A DNA stretch of 35,693 nt from positions 330,267-365,959 of the forward strand of contig NZ_LJYG01000116.1 in NCBI RefSeq assembly GCF_001440035.1, in the 5' to 3' direction. Under the pieces are notes generated by a model. It saw only the letters and a list, made by a program, of their open reading frames with translations. It was not told the origin of the DNA and searched no databases. This DNA is from Bradyrhizobium manausense (GTDB lineage Bacteria; Pseudomonadota; Alphaproteobacteria; Rhizobiales; Xanthobacteraceae). A program made the position numbers and the translations under genes. Positions 24,539 through 32,494 of the stretch are shown here, one piece after another (the first letter of the stretch is position 1; the number at the start of each line of letters is the position of its first letter).

Positions 24539-24723
24539 GTCTGTCCTCCTGGCAACGGTGGCGCGGCACAGAGGGTACACCAACAGGCACGAAACGCCCA
24601 GCTGAGACGACGGGCGTCATGGGCCGCCATAACTGGGTTGTGAAGGAGGCTCTACCCATCCCGCGCCGCGACACTACATGTCGCTCTCTCAGACGCGCGG
24701 TTCCCACACTTCGGTAGTCCCCC

Positions 24724-25731
24724 ATGATCCCCTTCTCTGTGCTCGACCTCGCGCCCATCAAGCAGGGTTCCGACGCCGCGCAGGCGTTTCGCAATTCGCT
24801 CGATCTGGCGCAGCACGCCGAACAATGGGGCTTCAAGCGGTTCTGGCTCGCCGAGCATCACAACATGACGGGGATTGCCAGCGCGGCGACCTCTGTGGTG
24901 ATCGCTCACGTCGCGGGTGGCACGAAAACGATCCGCGTCGGCTCCGGCGGGGTGATGTTGCCGAACCATTCGCCGCTGGTGATCGCCGAGCAGTTCGGCA
25001 CGCTGGAATCGCTTTATCCCGGCCGGATCGATCTTGGCCTCGGCCGCGCGCCGGGCACCGACCAGCTCACCGCGCGGGCGATGCGGCGCGACCTTGCGAC
25101 GGCGGCCGAAAACTTTCCGCATGACGTGCTGGAATTGCAGGCGCTGCTCGGCGACCCCAAGCCGAACCAGGTGATCCGCGCCGTGCCTGGCATGGGCACC
25201 AAGGTGCCGCTGTGGATCCTCGGCTCCAGCATGTTCGGCGCCCAGCTCGCGGCCATGCTCGGGCTGCCGTTCGCGTTCGCCTCGCATTTCGCGCCGCAGA
25301 TGCTGATGCCGGCGCTGCGCGAATATCGCGCGCGGTTCGAGCCGTCGGCGCAGCTCGAAAAACCCTATGCCATCGTCGCCGTGAACGTGTTCGCTGCCGA
25401 CAGCGATGCCGAGGCGCAGCGGATGTTCAGCTCGCTGCAGCAGCAGTTCATCAATTTGCGCCGCGGCACGCCCGGACCTTTGCCGCCGCCGGTGGACGAC
25501 ATGGATGCGCTGTGGTCGCCGGCCGAGAAAGCCGGCGTCGCGCAGTCGCTGGCGATTTCCGCCGTCGGCTCGCCCGCGGTGGTCGAGGAGAAGCTGAAGG
25601 CGCTGATCGCCGATACCGCGGCGGACGAGTTGATCACCACCGGGCAGATCTACGATCACGCCGCACGGCTGCGCTCGTTCGAGATCGCGGCCGAAGTGCG
25701 GGACCGGATTGCGAGGCAGCCGGCAGTGTGA
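24724..25731 (+). CDS. LLM-class (luciferase-like) flavin-dependent oxidoreductase
   Basis: 335 residues; MIPFSVLDLAPIKQGSDAAQAFRNSLDLAQHAEQWGFKRFWLAEHHNM is the classic start, followed by VGSGGVMLPNHSPLVIAEQFGTLESLYPGRIDLGLGRAPGTD. This subgroup (MsnO8 type) uses reduced flavin and oxygen on unknown substrates. No flavin reductase is adjacent. It runs toward the sulfhydrylase gene, but 131 bases and a hairpin separate them. Confidence 0.93.
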   Translation: MIPFSVLDLAPIKQGSDAAQAFRNSLDLAQHAEQWGFKRFWLAEHHNMTGIASAATSVVIAHVAGGTKTIRVGSGGVMLPNHSPLVIAEQFGTLESLYPGRIDLGLGRAPGTDQLTARAMRRDLATAAENFPHDVLELQALLGDPKPNQVIRAVPGMGTKVPLWILGSSMFGAQLAAMLGLPFAFASHFAPQMLMPALREYRARFEPSAQLEKPYAIVAVNVFAADSDAEAQRMFSSLQQQFINLRRGTPGPLPPPVDDMDALWSPAEKAGVAQSLAISAVGSPAVVEEKLKALIADTAADELITTGQIYDHAARLRSFEIAAEVRDRIARQPAV

Positions 25732-25742
25732 GGGGCACTTCG

Positions 25743-25783
25743 CCTCTCCCCGTTCGCGGGGCGAGGGAGCGCACCGCCGGTGC
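25743..25783. repeat. Pair of GC-rich hairpins after the LLM gene
   Basis: First stem CCTCTCCCCG/CGGGGCGAGG around TTCG, second GCACC/GGTGC around GCC. No T tract follows. The first resembles the CTCTCCCCGC...GCGGGGAGAG repeats found between genes in Bradyrhizobium; it may also slow transcription. Confidence 0.5.
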
Positions 25784-25862
25784 GGCGCTGTCAACGGGCT
25801 AACGCGCGACGTCATTTTGTGGCACAACGGCCGCCATCGCCGACCGACCTTTGAGGCCACCC

Positions 25863-27158
25863 ATGCCCGCGCCAAAACCGCCTGCCTTCGAGACCCTGAG
25901 CCTGCATGCGGGCCAACATCCGGATCCCGCGACCGGCGCCCGTGCGGTGCCGATCTACCAGACCACGTCCTACGTGTTCCAGGACTCCGACCATGCGGCG
26001 GCGCTGTTCAATCTGGAGCGCGCCGGCCACATCTACACGCGCATCTCCAACCCGACCACCGGCGTGCTGGAAGAACGGCTTGCCGCGCTGGAAGGTGGTG
26101 TCGGCGCGATCTGTACCGCGAGCGGCATGGCGGCGATGCATCTCGCCATCGCGACGCTGCTCAACGCGGGCGACCACATCGTGGCGTCGAGCTCGCTCTA
26201 TGGCGGCACCATCAACCTTTTGGCGCATACGCTGCCGCGCTTCGGCATCACCACGAGTTTCGTGAAGCCGCGCGATCTCGACGCGTTCCGCTCCGCGATC
26301 AAGCCGAACACCAAGCTCGTGATCGGCGAGACCATCGGCAATCCCGGCCTCGAAGTTCTGGACATTCCCAAGGTCGCGGCAATCGCGCATGAGGCCAAGA
26401 TCCCGCTGCTGATCGACAACACCTTTGCCACGCCCTATCTCAGCCGCCCGATCGAGCTAGGGGCCGACATCGTCATGCATTCGGCCACCAAATGGATCGG
26501 CGGCCATGGCATCGCGATCGGCGGCGCCATCGTCGACGGCGGCCGCTTCGACTGGCGGGCATCAGGCAAATTCGGCGTGCTGACCGAGCCCTATGGCGGC
26601 TATCACGGCATCGTCTTCGACGAGCAGTTCGGCACCGCGGCCTTCATCATGCGCGCGCGCACGGAAGGATTGCGCGATTTCGGCGCCTGCCTGTCGCCGA
26701 CCAACGCGTTCCAGCTGCTGCAGGGCGTCGAGACGCTGGGCGTGCGCATGGACCGCCACATGCAGAATACGCTATCCGTGCTGGAGGCGCTGAAGTCCAA
26801 CAAGGCCGTCGACTGGGTGCTGCATCCTGCGCTGGAGAATCACCCGGACTATCAGCTCGCCAAGACGCTGCTGCCGCGCGGCGCCGGCTCGATCATCTCC
26901 TTCGGCATCAAGGGCGGCCGGGCTGCGGGCCGCAAGTTCATCGAAAGCTTGCGCATGATCAGCCATCTCGCCAATGTCGGCGACGCCAAGACGCTGGTGA
27001 TCCACCCGGCCTCGACCACACATCAGCAGATGGACGCCGAGCAGCTCAGAGCTGCCGGCATCGGCGAGGAGCTGGTGCGGCTCTCGGTCGGCATCGAGAG
27101 TGCCTCCGACATCATCGACGATCTTGCGCAGGCGCTGCGCATCTCGCAGAAGGTTTGA
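25863..27158 (+). CDS. metY: O-acetylhomoserine sulfhydrylase (PLP-dependent)
   Basis: 431 residues from ATG 25863; an in-frame TTG 12 bases upstream is a weaker start. FETLSLHAGQHPDPATGARAVPIYQTTSYVF is the canonical N-terminus. The PLP lysine is Lys210 in HSATKWIGGHG; HPASTTHQQM and RLSVGIES are present near the end. It makes homocysteine from O-acetylhomoserine and sulfide, the direct-sulfhydrylation route to methionine. No S-box or SAM-II-like motif was recognised upstream. The next gene begins 4 bases after the stop. Confidence 0.93.
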   Translation: MPAPKPPAFETLSLHAGQHPDPATGARAVPIYQTTSYVFQDSDHAAALFNLERAGHIYTRISNPTTGVLEERLAALEGGVGAICTASGMAAMHLAIATLLNAGDHIVASSSLYGGTINLLAHTLPRFGITTSFVKPRDLDAFRSAIKPNTKLVIGETIGNPGLEVLDIPKVAAIAHEAKIPLLIDNTFATPYLSRPIELGADIVMHSATKWIGGHGIAIGGAIVDGGRFDWRASGKFGVLTEPYGGYHGIVFDEQFGTAAFIMRARTEGLRDFGACLSPTNAFQLLQGVETLGVRMDRHMQNTLSVLEALKSNKAVDWVLHPALENHPDYQLAKTLLPRGAGSIISFGIKGGRAAGRKFIESLRMISHLANVGDAKTLVIHPASTTHQQMDAEQLRAAGIGEELVRLSVGIESASDIIDDLAQALRISQKV

Positions 27159-27162
27159 CACC

Positions 27163-27945
27163 ATGAAGCTTTCCGTCAACGGCGCCGAAATATTTGCCGC
27201 GACCGGCGGCCGCGAATTCGACAAATCCCTGCCGACGGTGGTCTTCCTGCATGGCGCCGGCTTCGACCATTCGACCTGGGCACTGCATACGCGCTGGTTC
27301 GCCCATCACGGTTTTGGTGTGCTGGCGCCTGACCTGCCCGGTCACGGCCGCTCGGCGGGACCCTCGCTCGAAAGCATTGCTGACATGGCCGACTGGACCG
27401 CGGCGCTGCTCGATGCGGCGGGAGCTGCGAAAGCCCATCTGATCGGCCACTCCATGGGATCGCTGATCTCGCTGGAGACGGCCGCGCGTCATCCCGACAA
27501 GGTCTCGGCGCTGAGCCTGATCGGAACGGCGGCGACCATGACTGTTGGGCCAGACCTGCTCAAGGCCGCCGAGGCCAATTCGCAGGATGCCAACGACATG
27601 GTCTCGATCTGGGGTCTCGGCTTCAAGGCCGGGCTCGGCGGCAGCCTCGCGCCGGGCCTGTGGATGCATGGCGGCGCGCAGGCTGTGCTGCAAGCTTGCG
27701 AGCCGGGCGTGCTGTTCAGGGATTTGTCGGCCTGCAATGCTTATGCGAACGCGCTTGCCGCGGCCGCGACCGTCAAGGTTCCGACCACGCTGATTCTTGG
27801 CGAGCGGGACATGATGACCCCCGCCAAGGCAGGCAAGGCGCTTGCGGCGGCGATCCCGCATGCGAAGACCGTCGTCGTGCCGGGTGCGGGCCATATGATC
27901 ATGGCGGAGCGTCCGGATGAGCTGCTCGCGGCATTGAAAGGCTGA
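27163..27945 (+). CDS. Alpha/beta hydrolase
   Basis: 260 residues from ATG 27163. VVFLHGAGFDHSTW gives the oxyanion region; the triad is Ser97 (GHSMGS), Asp216 (GERDMMTP) and His244 (GAGHMIM). Cytoplasmic, no signal. It is probably cotranscribed with metY since only 4 bases separate them. This pairing may mean the substrate is a small ester or thioester from sulfur metabolism, but the sequence does not say. Confidence 0.92.
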   Translation: MKLSVNGAEIFAATGGREFDKSLPTVVFLHGAGFDHSTWALHTRWFAHHGFGVLAPDLPGHGRSAGPSLESIADMADWTAALLDAAGAAKAHLIGHSMGSLISLETAARHPDKVSALSLIGTAATMTVGPDLLKAAEANSQDANDMVSIWGLGFKAGLGGSLAPGLWMHGGAQAVLQACEPGVLFRDLSACNAYANALAAAATVKVPTTLILGERDMMTPAKAGKALAAAIPHAKTVVVPGAGHMIMAERPDELLAALKG

Positions 27946-28013
27946 TCGGATCAATTGCCGCGTCGGCGCGTTGCTGTCGAACATCCCTGCGATCCAAAAA
28001 GGGAACTCGACGC

Positions 28014-28514
28014 ATGCCAAGACAGGAAATCATTCGCAAAGCCAAGCAGGACAAGCGCGCCGGCAAATCGGCCAGCACGCAGGCCGGCGAATTCGTCAAG
28101 GACGAGATCGACAAGATCAGGAAAGGCAAGCACGGCGCACGCTCGACGAAGCAGGCCATAGCCATCGGCCTGTCCGAGGCGCGCCGCGCCGGGGTTGATC
28201 TGCCGCCGCCGCGCAAAGGCGCAAAGAAGTCGACGCGCAGAAGCGCAAAATATGCCTACGAGGTCGGTCAGGGCAAACGCACGCCGAAGCGCCGGCCGAA
28301 AGTGTCGCGCGCCGTCGAGAAGGTCCTGAAGAAGGAGCCACGCTCGACCGCATCGCGGAGCGCGCTGTCGAAGCAGGGCAAGAGCGCCGCGAACCGGCGG
28401 TCCGCTGCGTCCCGCTCGGCGGCTGCGCGCAAAGCGAGCCGAACCAAGGGCGCCAAGGTCCGCTCCGCCGCCGCAAGGAAGGCGGCGCGCACCAGGGCGC
28501 GCCGCCGCAGCTGA
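28014..28514 (+). CDS. DUF6496 protein with long Lys/Arg/Ala-rich tail
   Basis: 166 residues. Residues 1-90 hold the DUF6496 core (KAGEFVKDEI-like segment, GKHGARSTKQAIAIGLSEARRAGVDLPPP). Residues 95-166 are almost only Lys, Arg, Ala and Ser, like the tails of histone H1 or the HU-type proteins of some bacteria, and would bind nucleic acid. Common in Bradyrhizobium; role unknown. Its stop is 6 bases from the convergent ssuA stop. Confidence 0.85.
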   Translation: MPRQEIIRKAKQDKRAGKSASTQAGEFVKDEIDKIRKGKHGARSTKQAIAIGLSEARRAGVDLPPPRKGAKKSTRRSAKYAYEVGQGKRTPKRRPKVSRAVEKVLKKEPRSTASRSALSKQGKSAANRRSAASRSAAARKASRTKGAKVRSAAARKAARTRARRRS

Positions 28515-28520
28515 TCCGCC

Positions 28521-29474
28521 TCAGGAGCCCGGCGTCCACTTCCAGACGATGTCGAAGACGGTGACCGGCTTCGGAATCAGGCCGAGCTTGGCAAAGCGGT
28601 CGGCCACGGCCTGCTGAGTTGCGATCACCTCCGCATCAAGCGGCACGACCCGGAAGTTGGAGCGATGCACGAAACGCCTAACGGCCTCGATATCGACGCC
28701 GGTTGCCTCCGCCTGTGCCCTGGCGACCTCCTCGTGGTGCTCGTTGGCCCAGACGCCTTCGGAAGCGAAGGTCGTGTTGAGCTTCGCGACCAGCGATGGG
28801 TATTTTTGGACGAAATCCGAGTTCGCGATGTAGAACGCGTTCGGCTTGTGCACGTCCTTGTCGAAAGCGATGACGCGCGCGTTCTCCTTCAATTCGGCGA
28901 GCGCCAGATACGGATCCCAGATCGACCAGGCATCGACCGAGCCCTTGACGAAGGCCGCGGTCGCGTCGGCCGGCGCGAGCGGCGCCGCCGTGATGTCGGA
29001 CCAGGACAGGCCGGCCTTTTCGAGCGCGGCGACCAGCAGATTATGCGCGCTCGATCCCTTGCCGAAGGCGACGCGCTTGCCCTTGAGATCGGCCAGCGTC
29101 TTGATGGCCGAGTCTTTCGGCACAATGATCGCCTGGGTGTTGCCTTCTGATTTCACCGCAGCGACGTAGCGGATCCTGGCGCCGCCGGCCTGCGCGAAGA
29201 TCGGCGGCGCATCGCCGACATAACCGAAATCGACGCTGCCGACATTGATGGCTTCCAGCAGCGGTGGACCGAACTGGAAGTCGATCCACTTGATCTCGAT
29301 GCCGAGCGGCTTGAAGGCGTTCTCCAGCGTCTGGCGCTGGCGCACGGCGGGGAAGAAACCGCCCTTCTGCGTGCCGATGCGGATTTCCGCCGGCTTGTCC
29401 TCGGCGTGCACGGGCGAACCCGCCGCACTTGCCAGCAACAGAGCGCCGGCGATGATGTGTCGTCGCGTGATCAT
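28521..29474 (-). CDS. ssuA: Aliphatic sulfonate ABC transporter substrate-binding protein
   Basis: 317 residues from ATG 29474, AAGGA 9 bases upstream. Signal peptide ends near HA|EDKPA at residue 24. SsuA hallmarks: EIRIGTQKGGFFPAVRQRQTLENAFKPLGIEIKWIDFQFGPPLLEAINVGSVDFGYVGDAPPIFAQA in pattern, KGKRVAFGKGSSAHNLL, and SVDAWSIWDPYLA. It captures alkanesulfonates in the periplasm as a sulfur source. No permease, ATPase or SsuD monooxygenase gene lies in this window, so it must use partners encoded elsewhere. It follows the small protein at 29503-29697 and probably shares its transcript. Confidence 0.94.
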   Translation of the reverse strand: MITRRHIIAGALLLASAAGSPVHAEDKPAEIRIGTQKGGFFPAVRQRQTLENAFKPLGIEIKWIDFQFGPPLLEAINVGSVDFGYVGDAPPIFAQAGGARIRYVAAVKSEGNTQAIIVPKDSAIKTLADLKGKRVAFGKGSSAHNLLVAALEKAGLSWSDITAAPLAPADATAAFVKGSVDAWSIWDPYLALAELKENARVIAFDKDVHKPNAFYIANSDFVQKYPSLVAKLNTTFASEGVWANEHHEEVARAQAEATGVDIEAVRRFVHRSNFRVVPLDAEVIATQQAVADRFAKLGLIPKPVTVFDIVWKWTPGS

Positions 29475-29502
29475 TTGCAAAGTCCTTTCGGTCTGCTGGT
29501 GC

Positions 29503-29697
29503 TCAGATTGAGACAAGATGCCGGCGCTCCGCGAACACGGCGCGTGCGGCGCGTTCGGCATCCCGGGCCGAGCGGAACTGGCGGCCCTCGAGGCGGTCGA
29601 ACAGGCGTTCTGAGGAGAAGAAGCGGAAACCGCGCTCGTCGCTGGCGATGATGCCGGCGGTGCGGTCGTGAACTTCGATGATATAGGCTTTGGGCAT
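29503..29697 (-). CDS. Small hypothetical protein of the ssuA unit
   Basis: 64 residues: KAYIIEVHDRTAGIIASDERGFRFFSSERLFDRLEGRQF then an Arg/Ala-rich helix ERAARAVF. Start ATG 29697 has only a weak ribosome site (GAGCAG), and a hairpin lies just before it. The beta-beta-alpha look and the FFSSERLFDRLEG stretch suggest a conserved small protein seen near sulfonate-binding genes. It is 28 bases upstream of ssuA. Function unknown. Confidence 0.7.
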   Translation of the reverse strand: MPKAYIIEVHDRTAGIIASDERGFRFFSSERLFDRLEGRQFRSARDAERAARAVFAERRHLVSI

Positions 29698-29708
29698 GGC
29701 TGCTCGTT

Positions 29709-29725
29709 CGCCGAACGGGTCGGCG
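29709..29725 (-). promoter_or_regulatory. Hairpin and competing stem upstream of the small protein start
   Basis: On the minus strand CGCCGA (29725-29720) pairs with TCGGCG (29714-29709) around CCCGT. An earlier TCGCCGA (29768-29762), directly after the stop of the polycysteine ORF, can pair with TCGGCGA (29714-29708) instead. The two stems exclude each other and end 11 bases before ATG 29697. No T tract follows, so control of translation is more likely than termination. Confidence 0.45.
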
Positions 29726-29768
29726 TTCCTGTCAAGAGATTGCGAATCGGGATTTTTTGGCTCGGCGA

Positions 29769-29864
29769 TCAGCAGCAACAACAGGCGCCGGTCGCGGCCG
29801 AGACGCAGCGACGCATCATGCGCTTGCGCATGTCGCTTCTCACTCGCTGGTCATTCGATGTCAT
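29769..29864 (-). CDS. Candidate polycysteine leader peptide of the ssuA unit
   Basis: A 31-codon ORF from ATG 29864, with GAAGG 7 bases before the start. The peptide is polar and basic and ends RMMRRCVSAATGACCCC, with codons TGT TGT TGC TGC directly before TGA. A promoter at 29905-29933 begins about 34 bases upstream, and the next gene starts 71 bases after the stop. The place (head of a sulfonate-uptake unit), the size and the terminal cysteine run match the logic of leader peptides where ribosomes stall when cysteinyl-tRNA is low. No other function is suggested by the sequence. Confidence 0.6.
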   Translation of the reverse strand: MTSNDQRVRSDMRKRMMRRCVSAATGACCCC

Positions 29865-29904
29865 CAGGCAGCCTTCGGCTCGACGATGCAGTTTCGATGT
29901 TTCG

Positions 29905-29933
29905 AATATCGAGGGATTGACCCGATCGGTCAA
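29905..29933 (-). promoter_or_regulatory. Promoter of the ssuA unit overlapped by an operator-like dyad
   Basis: Minus-strand TTGACC (29933-29928), 17 bases, then GATATT (29910-29905). The -35 box is one arm of the inverted repeat ATTGACCCGATCGGTCAAT (29916-29934, plus-strand reading), arms ATTGACC and GGTCAAT around CGATC. A dimeric repressor at this place would block RNA polymerase; the size and symmetry resemble TetR-type sites, but no regulator gene is adjacent. Confidence 0.55.
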
Positions 29934-30103
29934 TGAAATGGCTATCCATATTTGCCGCGGTCGCGTGCGCGCGCTTCTCTGCGCACAAGCCGCCGCAGCC
30001 GAAATCATCTCGCGATGATGTCAACACGCAGGGGTCCATAGCGTGGTACCGTTGCCCGCCGTCGTGGTCGCCGCCGATGTCTCGCAGAATTCGTGGAGAG
30101 AGC

Positions 30104-30715
30104 TCACCACATCGTCGCGGCGGCGCGCTCCGGCCAGAGGCGGTCATACTCCGCGCCGCCGACCTTGTTCTCGCTCATCTCGGCAAGGATCTGCCCCGGC
30201 GTCGGCAAGGTCTTCGGGTCGACGCGCTTGTCGGGATTCCAGAGGTCTGCGCGGACGATGGCGCGGGCGCATTGAAAGTAGATCTCGTCCACATGCATCA
30301 CCATGACGCTGCGCGGCGCCTTGCCTTCAACCTTGAACGAAGAGAGCAGCTCCGGATCAACAGAGAGATGCGCGCGGCCGTTGGCACGGACGGCGTTGCC
30401 GGAGCCTGGGATCAGGAACATCAGCGACACGCGGGGGTCACGCACGATGTTGCGCAAGGAATCGATCCGGTTGTTGCCGCGACGATCCGGCAGCATCAGC
30501 GTCTTGGGATCGTGGATACGAACGAAGCCGGGAAGATCGCCGCGCGGCGAGCAGTCGATGCCTTCGGGACCGATGGTGGCGAGAGCCGCGAACGGCGCCT
30601 TCTCGATAAAGATGCGGTAGAGCGGAGTGACGTGGTCGGCGACTTTCACGGTCGAGGCGTCGTTGGTGGCGCCGTAGATGGCCTCTAGCTCCTCGACCGT
30701 CTTGATCACCGTCAT
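30104..30715 (-). CDS. PPOX-class FMN-dependent protein (DR_2398/MSMEG_1061 type)
   Basis: 203 residues. VADHVTPLYRIFIEKAPFAALATIGPEGIDCSPRGDLPGFVRI is the pyridoxamine-phosphate-oxidase-like split barrel start, then LMLPDRRGNNRIDSLRNIV and the C-terminal YFQCARAIVRADLWNP typical of this TIGR subfamily. FMN or F420 binding is expected; substrate unknown. GGAG lies before the start. It begins 23 bases after phnN, so it is the last gene of the phosphonate operon. Confidence 0.88.
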   Translation of the reverse strand: MTVIKTVEELEAIYGATNDASTVKVADHVTPLYRIFIEKAPFAALATIGPEGIDCSPRGDLPGFVRIHDPKTLMLPDRRGNNRIDSLRNIVRDPRVSLMFLIPGSGNAVRANGRAHLSVDPELLSSFKVEGKAPRSVMVMHVDEIYFQCARAIVRADLWNPDKRVDPKTLPTPGQILAEMSENKVGGAEYDRLWPERAAATMW

Positions 30716-30738
30716 TCCATTTTCTCCAGTTCTGCCAG

Positions 30739-31335
30739 CTATTCGCGCCAGCCTTCATTCCTGATCACGCGCACGAGCTGGCGGCTGTGATCATCGGCGC
30801 TGCCGGCATTGAAGATGGTAACATCGGCCTGCGCCGCCATGTCATCGACGTTGCGCGCGAGCCGGTCGGCGATGTTGCCGTCGCTGTTCCGCGCCCGCGC
30901 GGCGAGCCGCCGCGCCAGCAGGTCCGGCGGCGCCGTGATCGCGACCACGACGACATTGGCATAGGCCTGGCGCAAGGCTGATATCGCAGTGCGTGAGACA
31001 TTGACGACGACAGCGCGCCCGGCGCGGATGTCGTCGTTGATCTCCAGCGGCAGCGCATAGGAATGCCCGTGCGCGTCCCAATGCACGGCGAAATCGCCGT
31101 GCTCGCGCGCGCGGGCGAATTCGTCCGGGCTCATTGCGATATTGTCCTCGTCGGCCGAGGCGGCACGCGTCACGACACGCCGCGGGAAGACGATATCGTG
31201 ATCATCGGCGCAGGCTGCCTGCGCCAGCCGCAACAGCGTGTCCTTGCCGGCGCCGCTCGGCCCGACCACGAGCACGAGGCGGCCGGGGCCAATCGCCGCC
31301 GCCTTGCCCTGCGCCGTGGCCGTGGTCTCGCTCAT
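30739..31335 (-). CDS. phnN: Ribose 1,5-bisphosphate phosphokinase PhnN
   Basis: 198 residues. Walker A GPSGAGKDTLL near residues 25-35, then RRVVTRAASADEDNIAMSPDEFARARE and WDAHGHSYALP, the pattern of PhnN kinases related to guanylate kinase. It makes phosphoribosyl diphosphate from ribose 1,5-bisphosphate, returning the sugar left by phosphonate breakdown to nucleotide synthesis. Its start overlaps the phnM stop by 4 bases. Confidence 0.94.
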   Translation of the reverse strand: MSETTATAQGKAAAIGPGRLVLVVGPSGAGKDTLLRLAQAACADDHDIVFPRRVVTRAASADEDNIAMSPDEFARAREHGDFAVHWDAHGHSYALPLEINDDIRAGRAVVVNVSRTAISALRQAYANVVVVAITAPPDLLARRLAARARNSDGNIADRLARNVDDMAAQADVTIFNAGSADDHSRQLVRVIRNEGWRE

Positions 31336-32489
31336 GCGACGCGGCCCCCTTCGCGCCAGACGCTGCGCACCACGGGAACGCTGCCGGCGACATGGACGCG
31401 GATCAGATCGGCCCGCTTGCCGATTGCGATCTCGCCGCGGTCGGTGAGGCCGACCGCATCAGCCGGCGCCTTGGTCACGGTGCGCACCGCCGCCGGCAGG
31501 CTGATCGACGGCGCATGCGCGGGCAATTGCAGCGCGCCCATCAAGAGGCTGGACGGGATGTAGTCGGACGACAGGATATCGAGCAGGCCTTCACGGGCAA
31601 GATCGACCGCGGCGATGTTGCCGGAATGCGAGCCGCCGCGCACCACGTTGGGCGCGCCCATCAGGATGTCGATGCCGGCCTGGTGCAGGCCGCGCGCGGC
31701 CTCGAGCGTGGTCGGGAATTCCGCCACCGCGACGCCGTCACGCACGGCGTCGGCGACGTTTTCCTCGGTGGTGTCGTCATGGCTCGCCAGCGGAATCCTG
31801 TACTGATGCGCCAGCGCCACGATCTCGCGCATGTTGGCCGCGGCGTATTTCTTCTGATAATCGAAACGCCTTGCGAACAGCTCGTCGAGCTCGGCGTCGG
31901 TCATGCCCCCGCCCTTGCCGCGATAATAGTCGCGCAGCTTCACTTCATCGCGGAACTGGCGCTGGCCGGGAGTATGGTCCATCAGCGACATCAGCTTGAC
32001 GTCGGGCCGGTCGATCAGCTCCCTGGCTTCCTCGACCACGCTCGGCATCGGGATTTCGCAGCGCAGATGCAGGAAGTGGTCGGCGCGCAGCAGGTTCGAG
32101 TCGCGCGCGGTCGTGATGGCCGCAGCGAGCACGCCGGCGCGGCCATCGACCTCCTCGGCGCCGTCCTCGCGCCAGACACGGAGCGAGTCGAACACGGTGG
32201 TGATGCCTGAGGTCGCAAGCTGGCCGTCATAGGAGATCACGGCCGCGACGGGATTCCAGAATACCTTTGGGCGCGGCACGTAATGCGCTTCGAGATGATC
32301 GGTGTGCAGCTCGATCAGGCCGGGCATGATCAGATCGCCGCCGGCATCCTCCGCACCCGCGGGCGCCCTGCCCTCACCGATCCCGGCGATGCGTCCGTCG
32401 GCAAGCGCAAGCCAGCCCTGTTCGATCACCCGGTCCGCCAGCACGATCCTGGCGTTGGCAATCACTGTGTCCTTCGGCTTCATTTCCAT
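31332..32489 (-). CDS. phnM: Alpha-D-ribose 1-methylphosphonate 5-triphosphate diphosphatase PhnM
   Basis: 385 residues of the amidohydrolase fold. Metal-site pattern LIMPGLIELHTDHLEAHYVPRPK, then HFLHLRCE, SLMDHTPGQRQF, SHDDTTEENV and the C-terminal SSDYIPSSLLMGA. It removes pyrophosphate from the triphosphate intermediate to give the substrate of PhnJ. Located 5 bases after the phnL stop. Confidence 0.96.
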   Translation of the reverse strand: MEMKPKDTVIANARIVLADRVIEQGWLALADGRIAGIGEGRAPAGAEDAGGDLIMPGLIELHTDHLEAHYVPRPKVFWNPVAAVISYDGQLATSGITTVFDSLRVWREDGAEEVDGRAGVLAAAITTARDSNLLRADHFLHLRCEIPMPSVVEEARELIDRPDVKLMSLMDHTPGQRQFRDEVKLRDYYRGKGGGMTDAELDELFARRFDYQKKYAAANMREIVALAHQYRIPLASHDDTTEENVADAVRDGVAVAEFPTTLEAARGLHQAGIDILMGAPNVVRGGSHSGNIAAVDLAREGLLDILSSDYIPSSLLMGALQLPAHAPSISLPAAVRTVTKAPADAVGLTDRGEIAIGKRADLIRVHVAGSVPVVRSVWREGGRVA

Positions 32490-32494
32490 GTCCT

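Noticed and set aside
25732..25862. SAM-sensing riboswitch upstream of metY
   Set aside because: The gap holds two simple GC hairpins; I could not fit the conserved SAM-II or S-box core.
29668..30018. A 116-codon plus-strand frame across the leader region
   Set aside because: No ribosome site or family; a QQQQQ run is the antisense of the cysteine codons.
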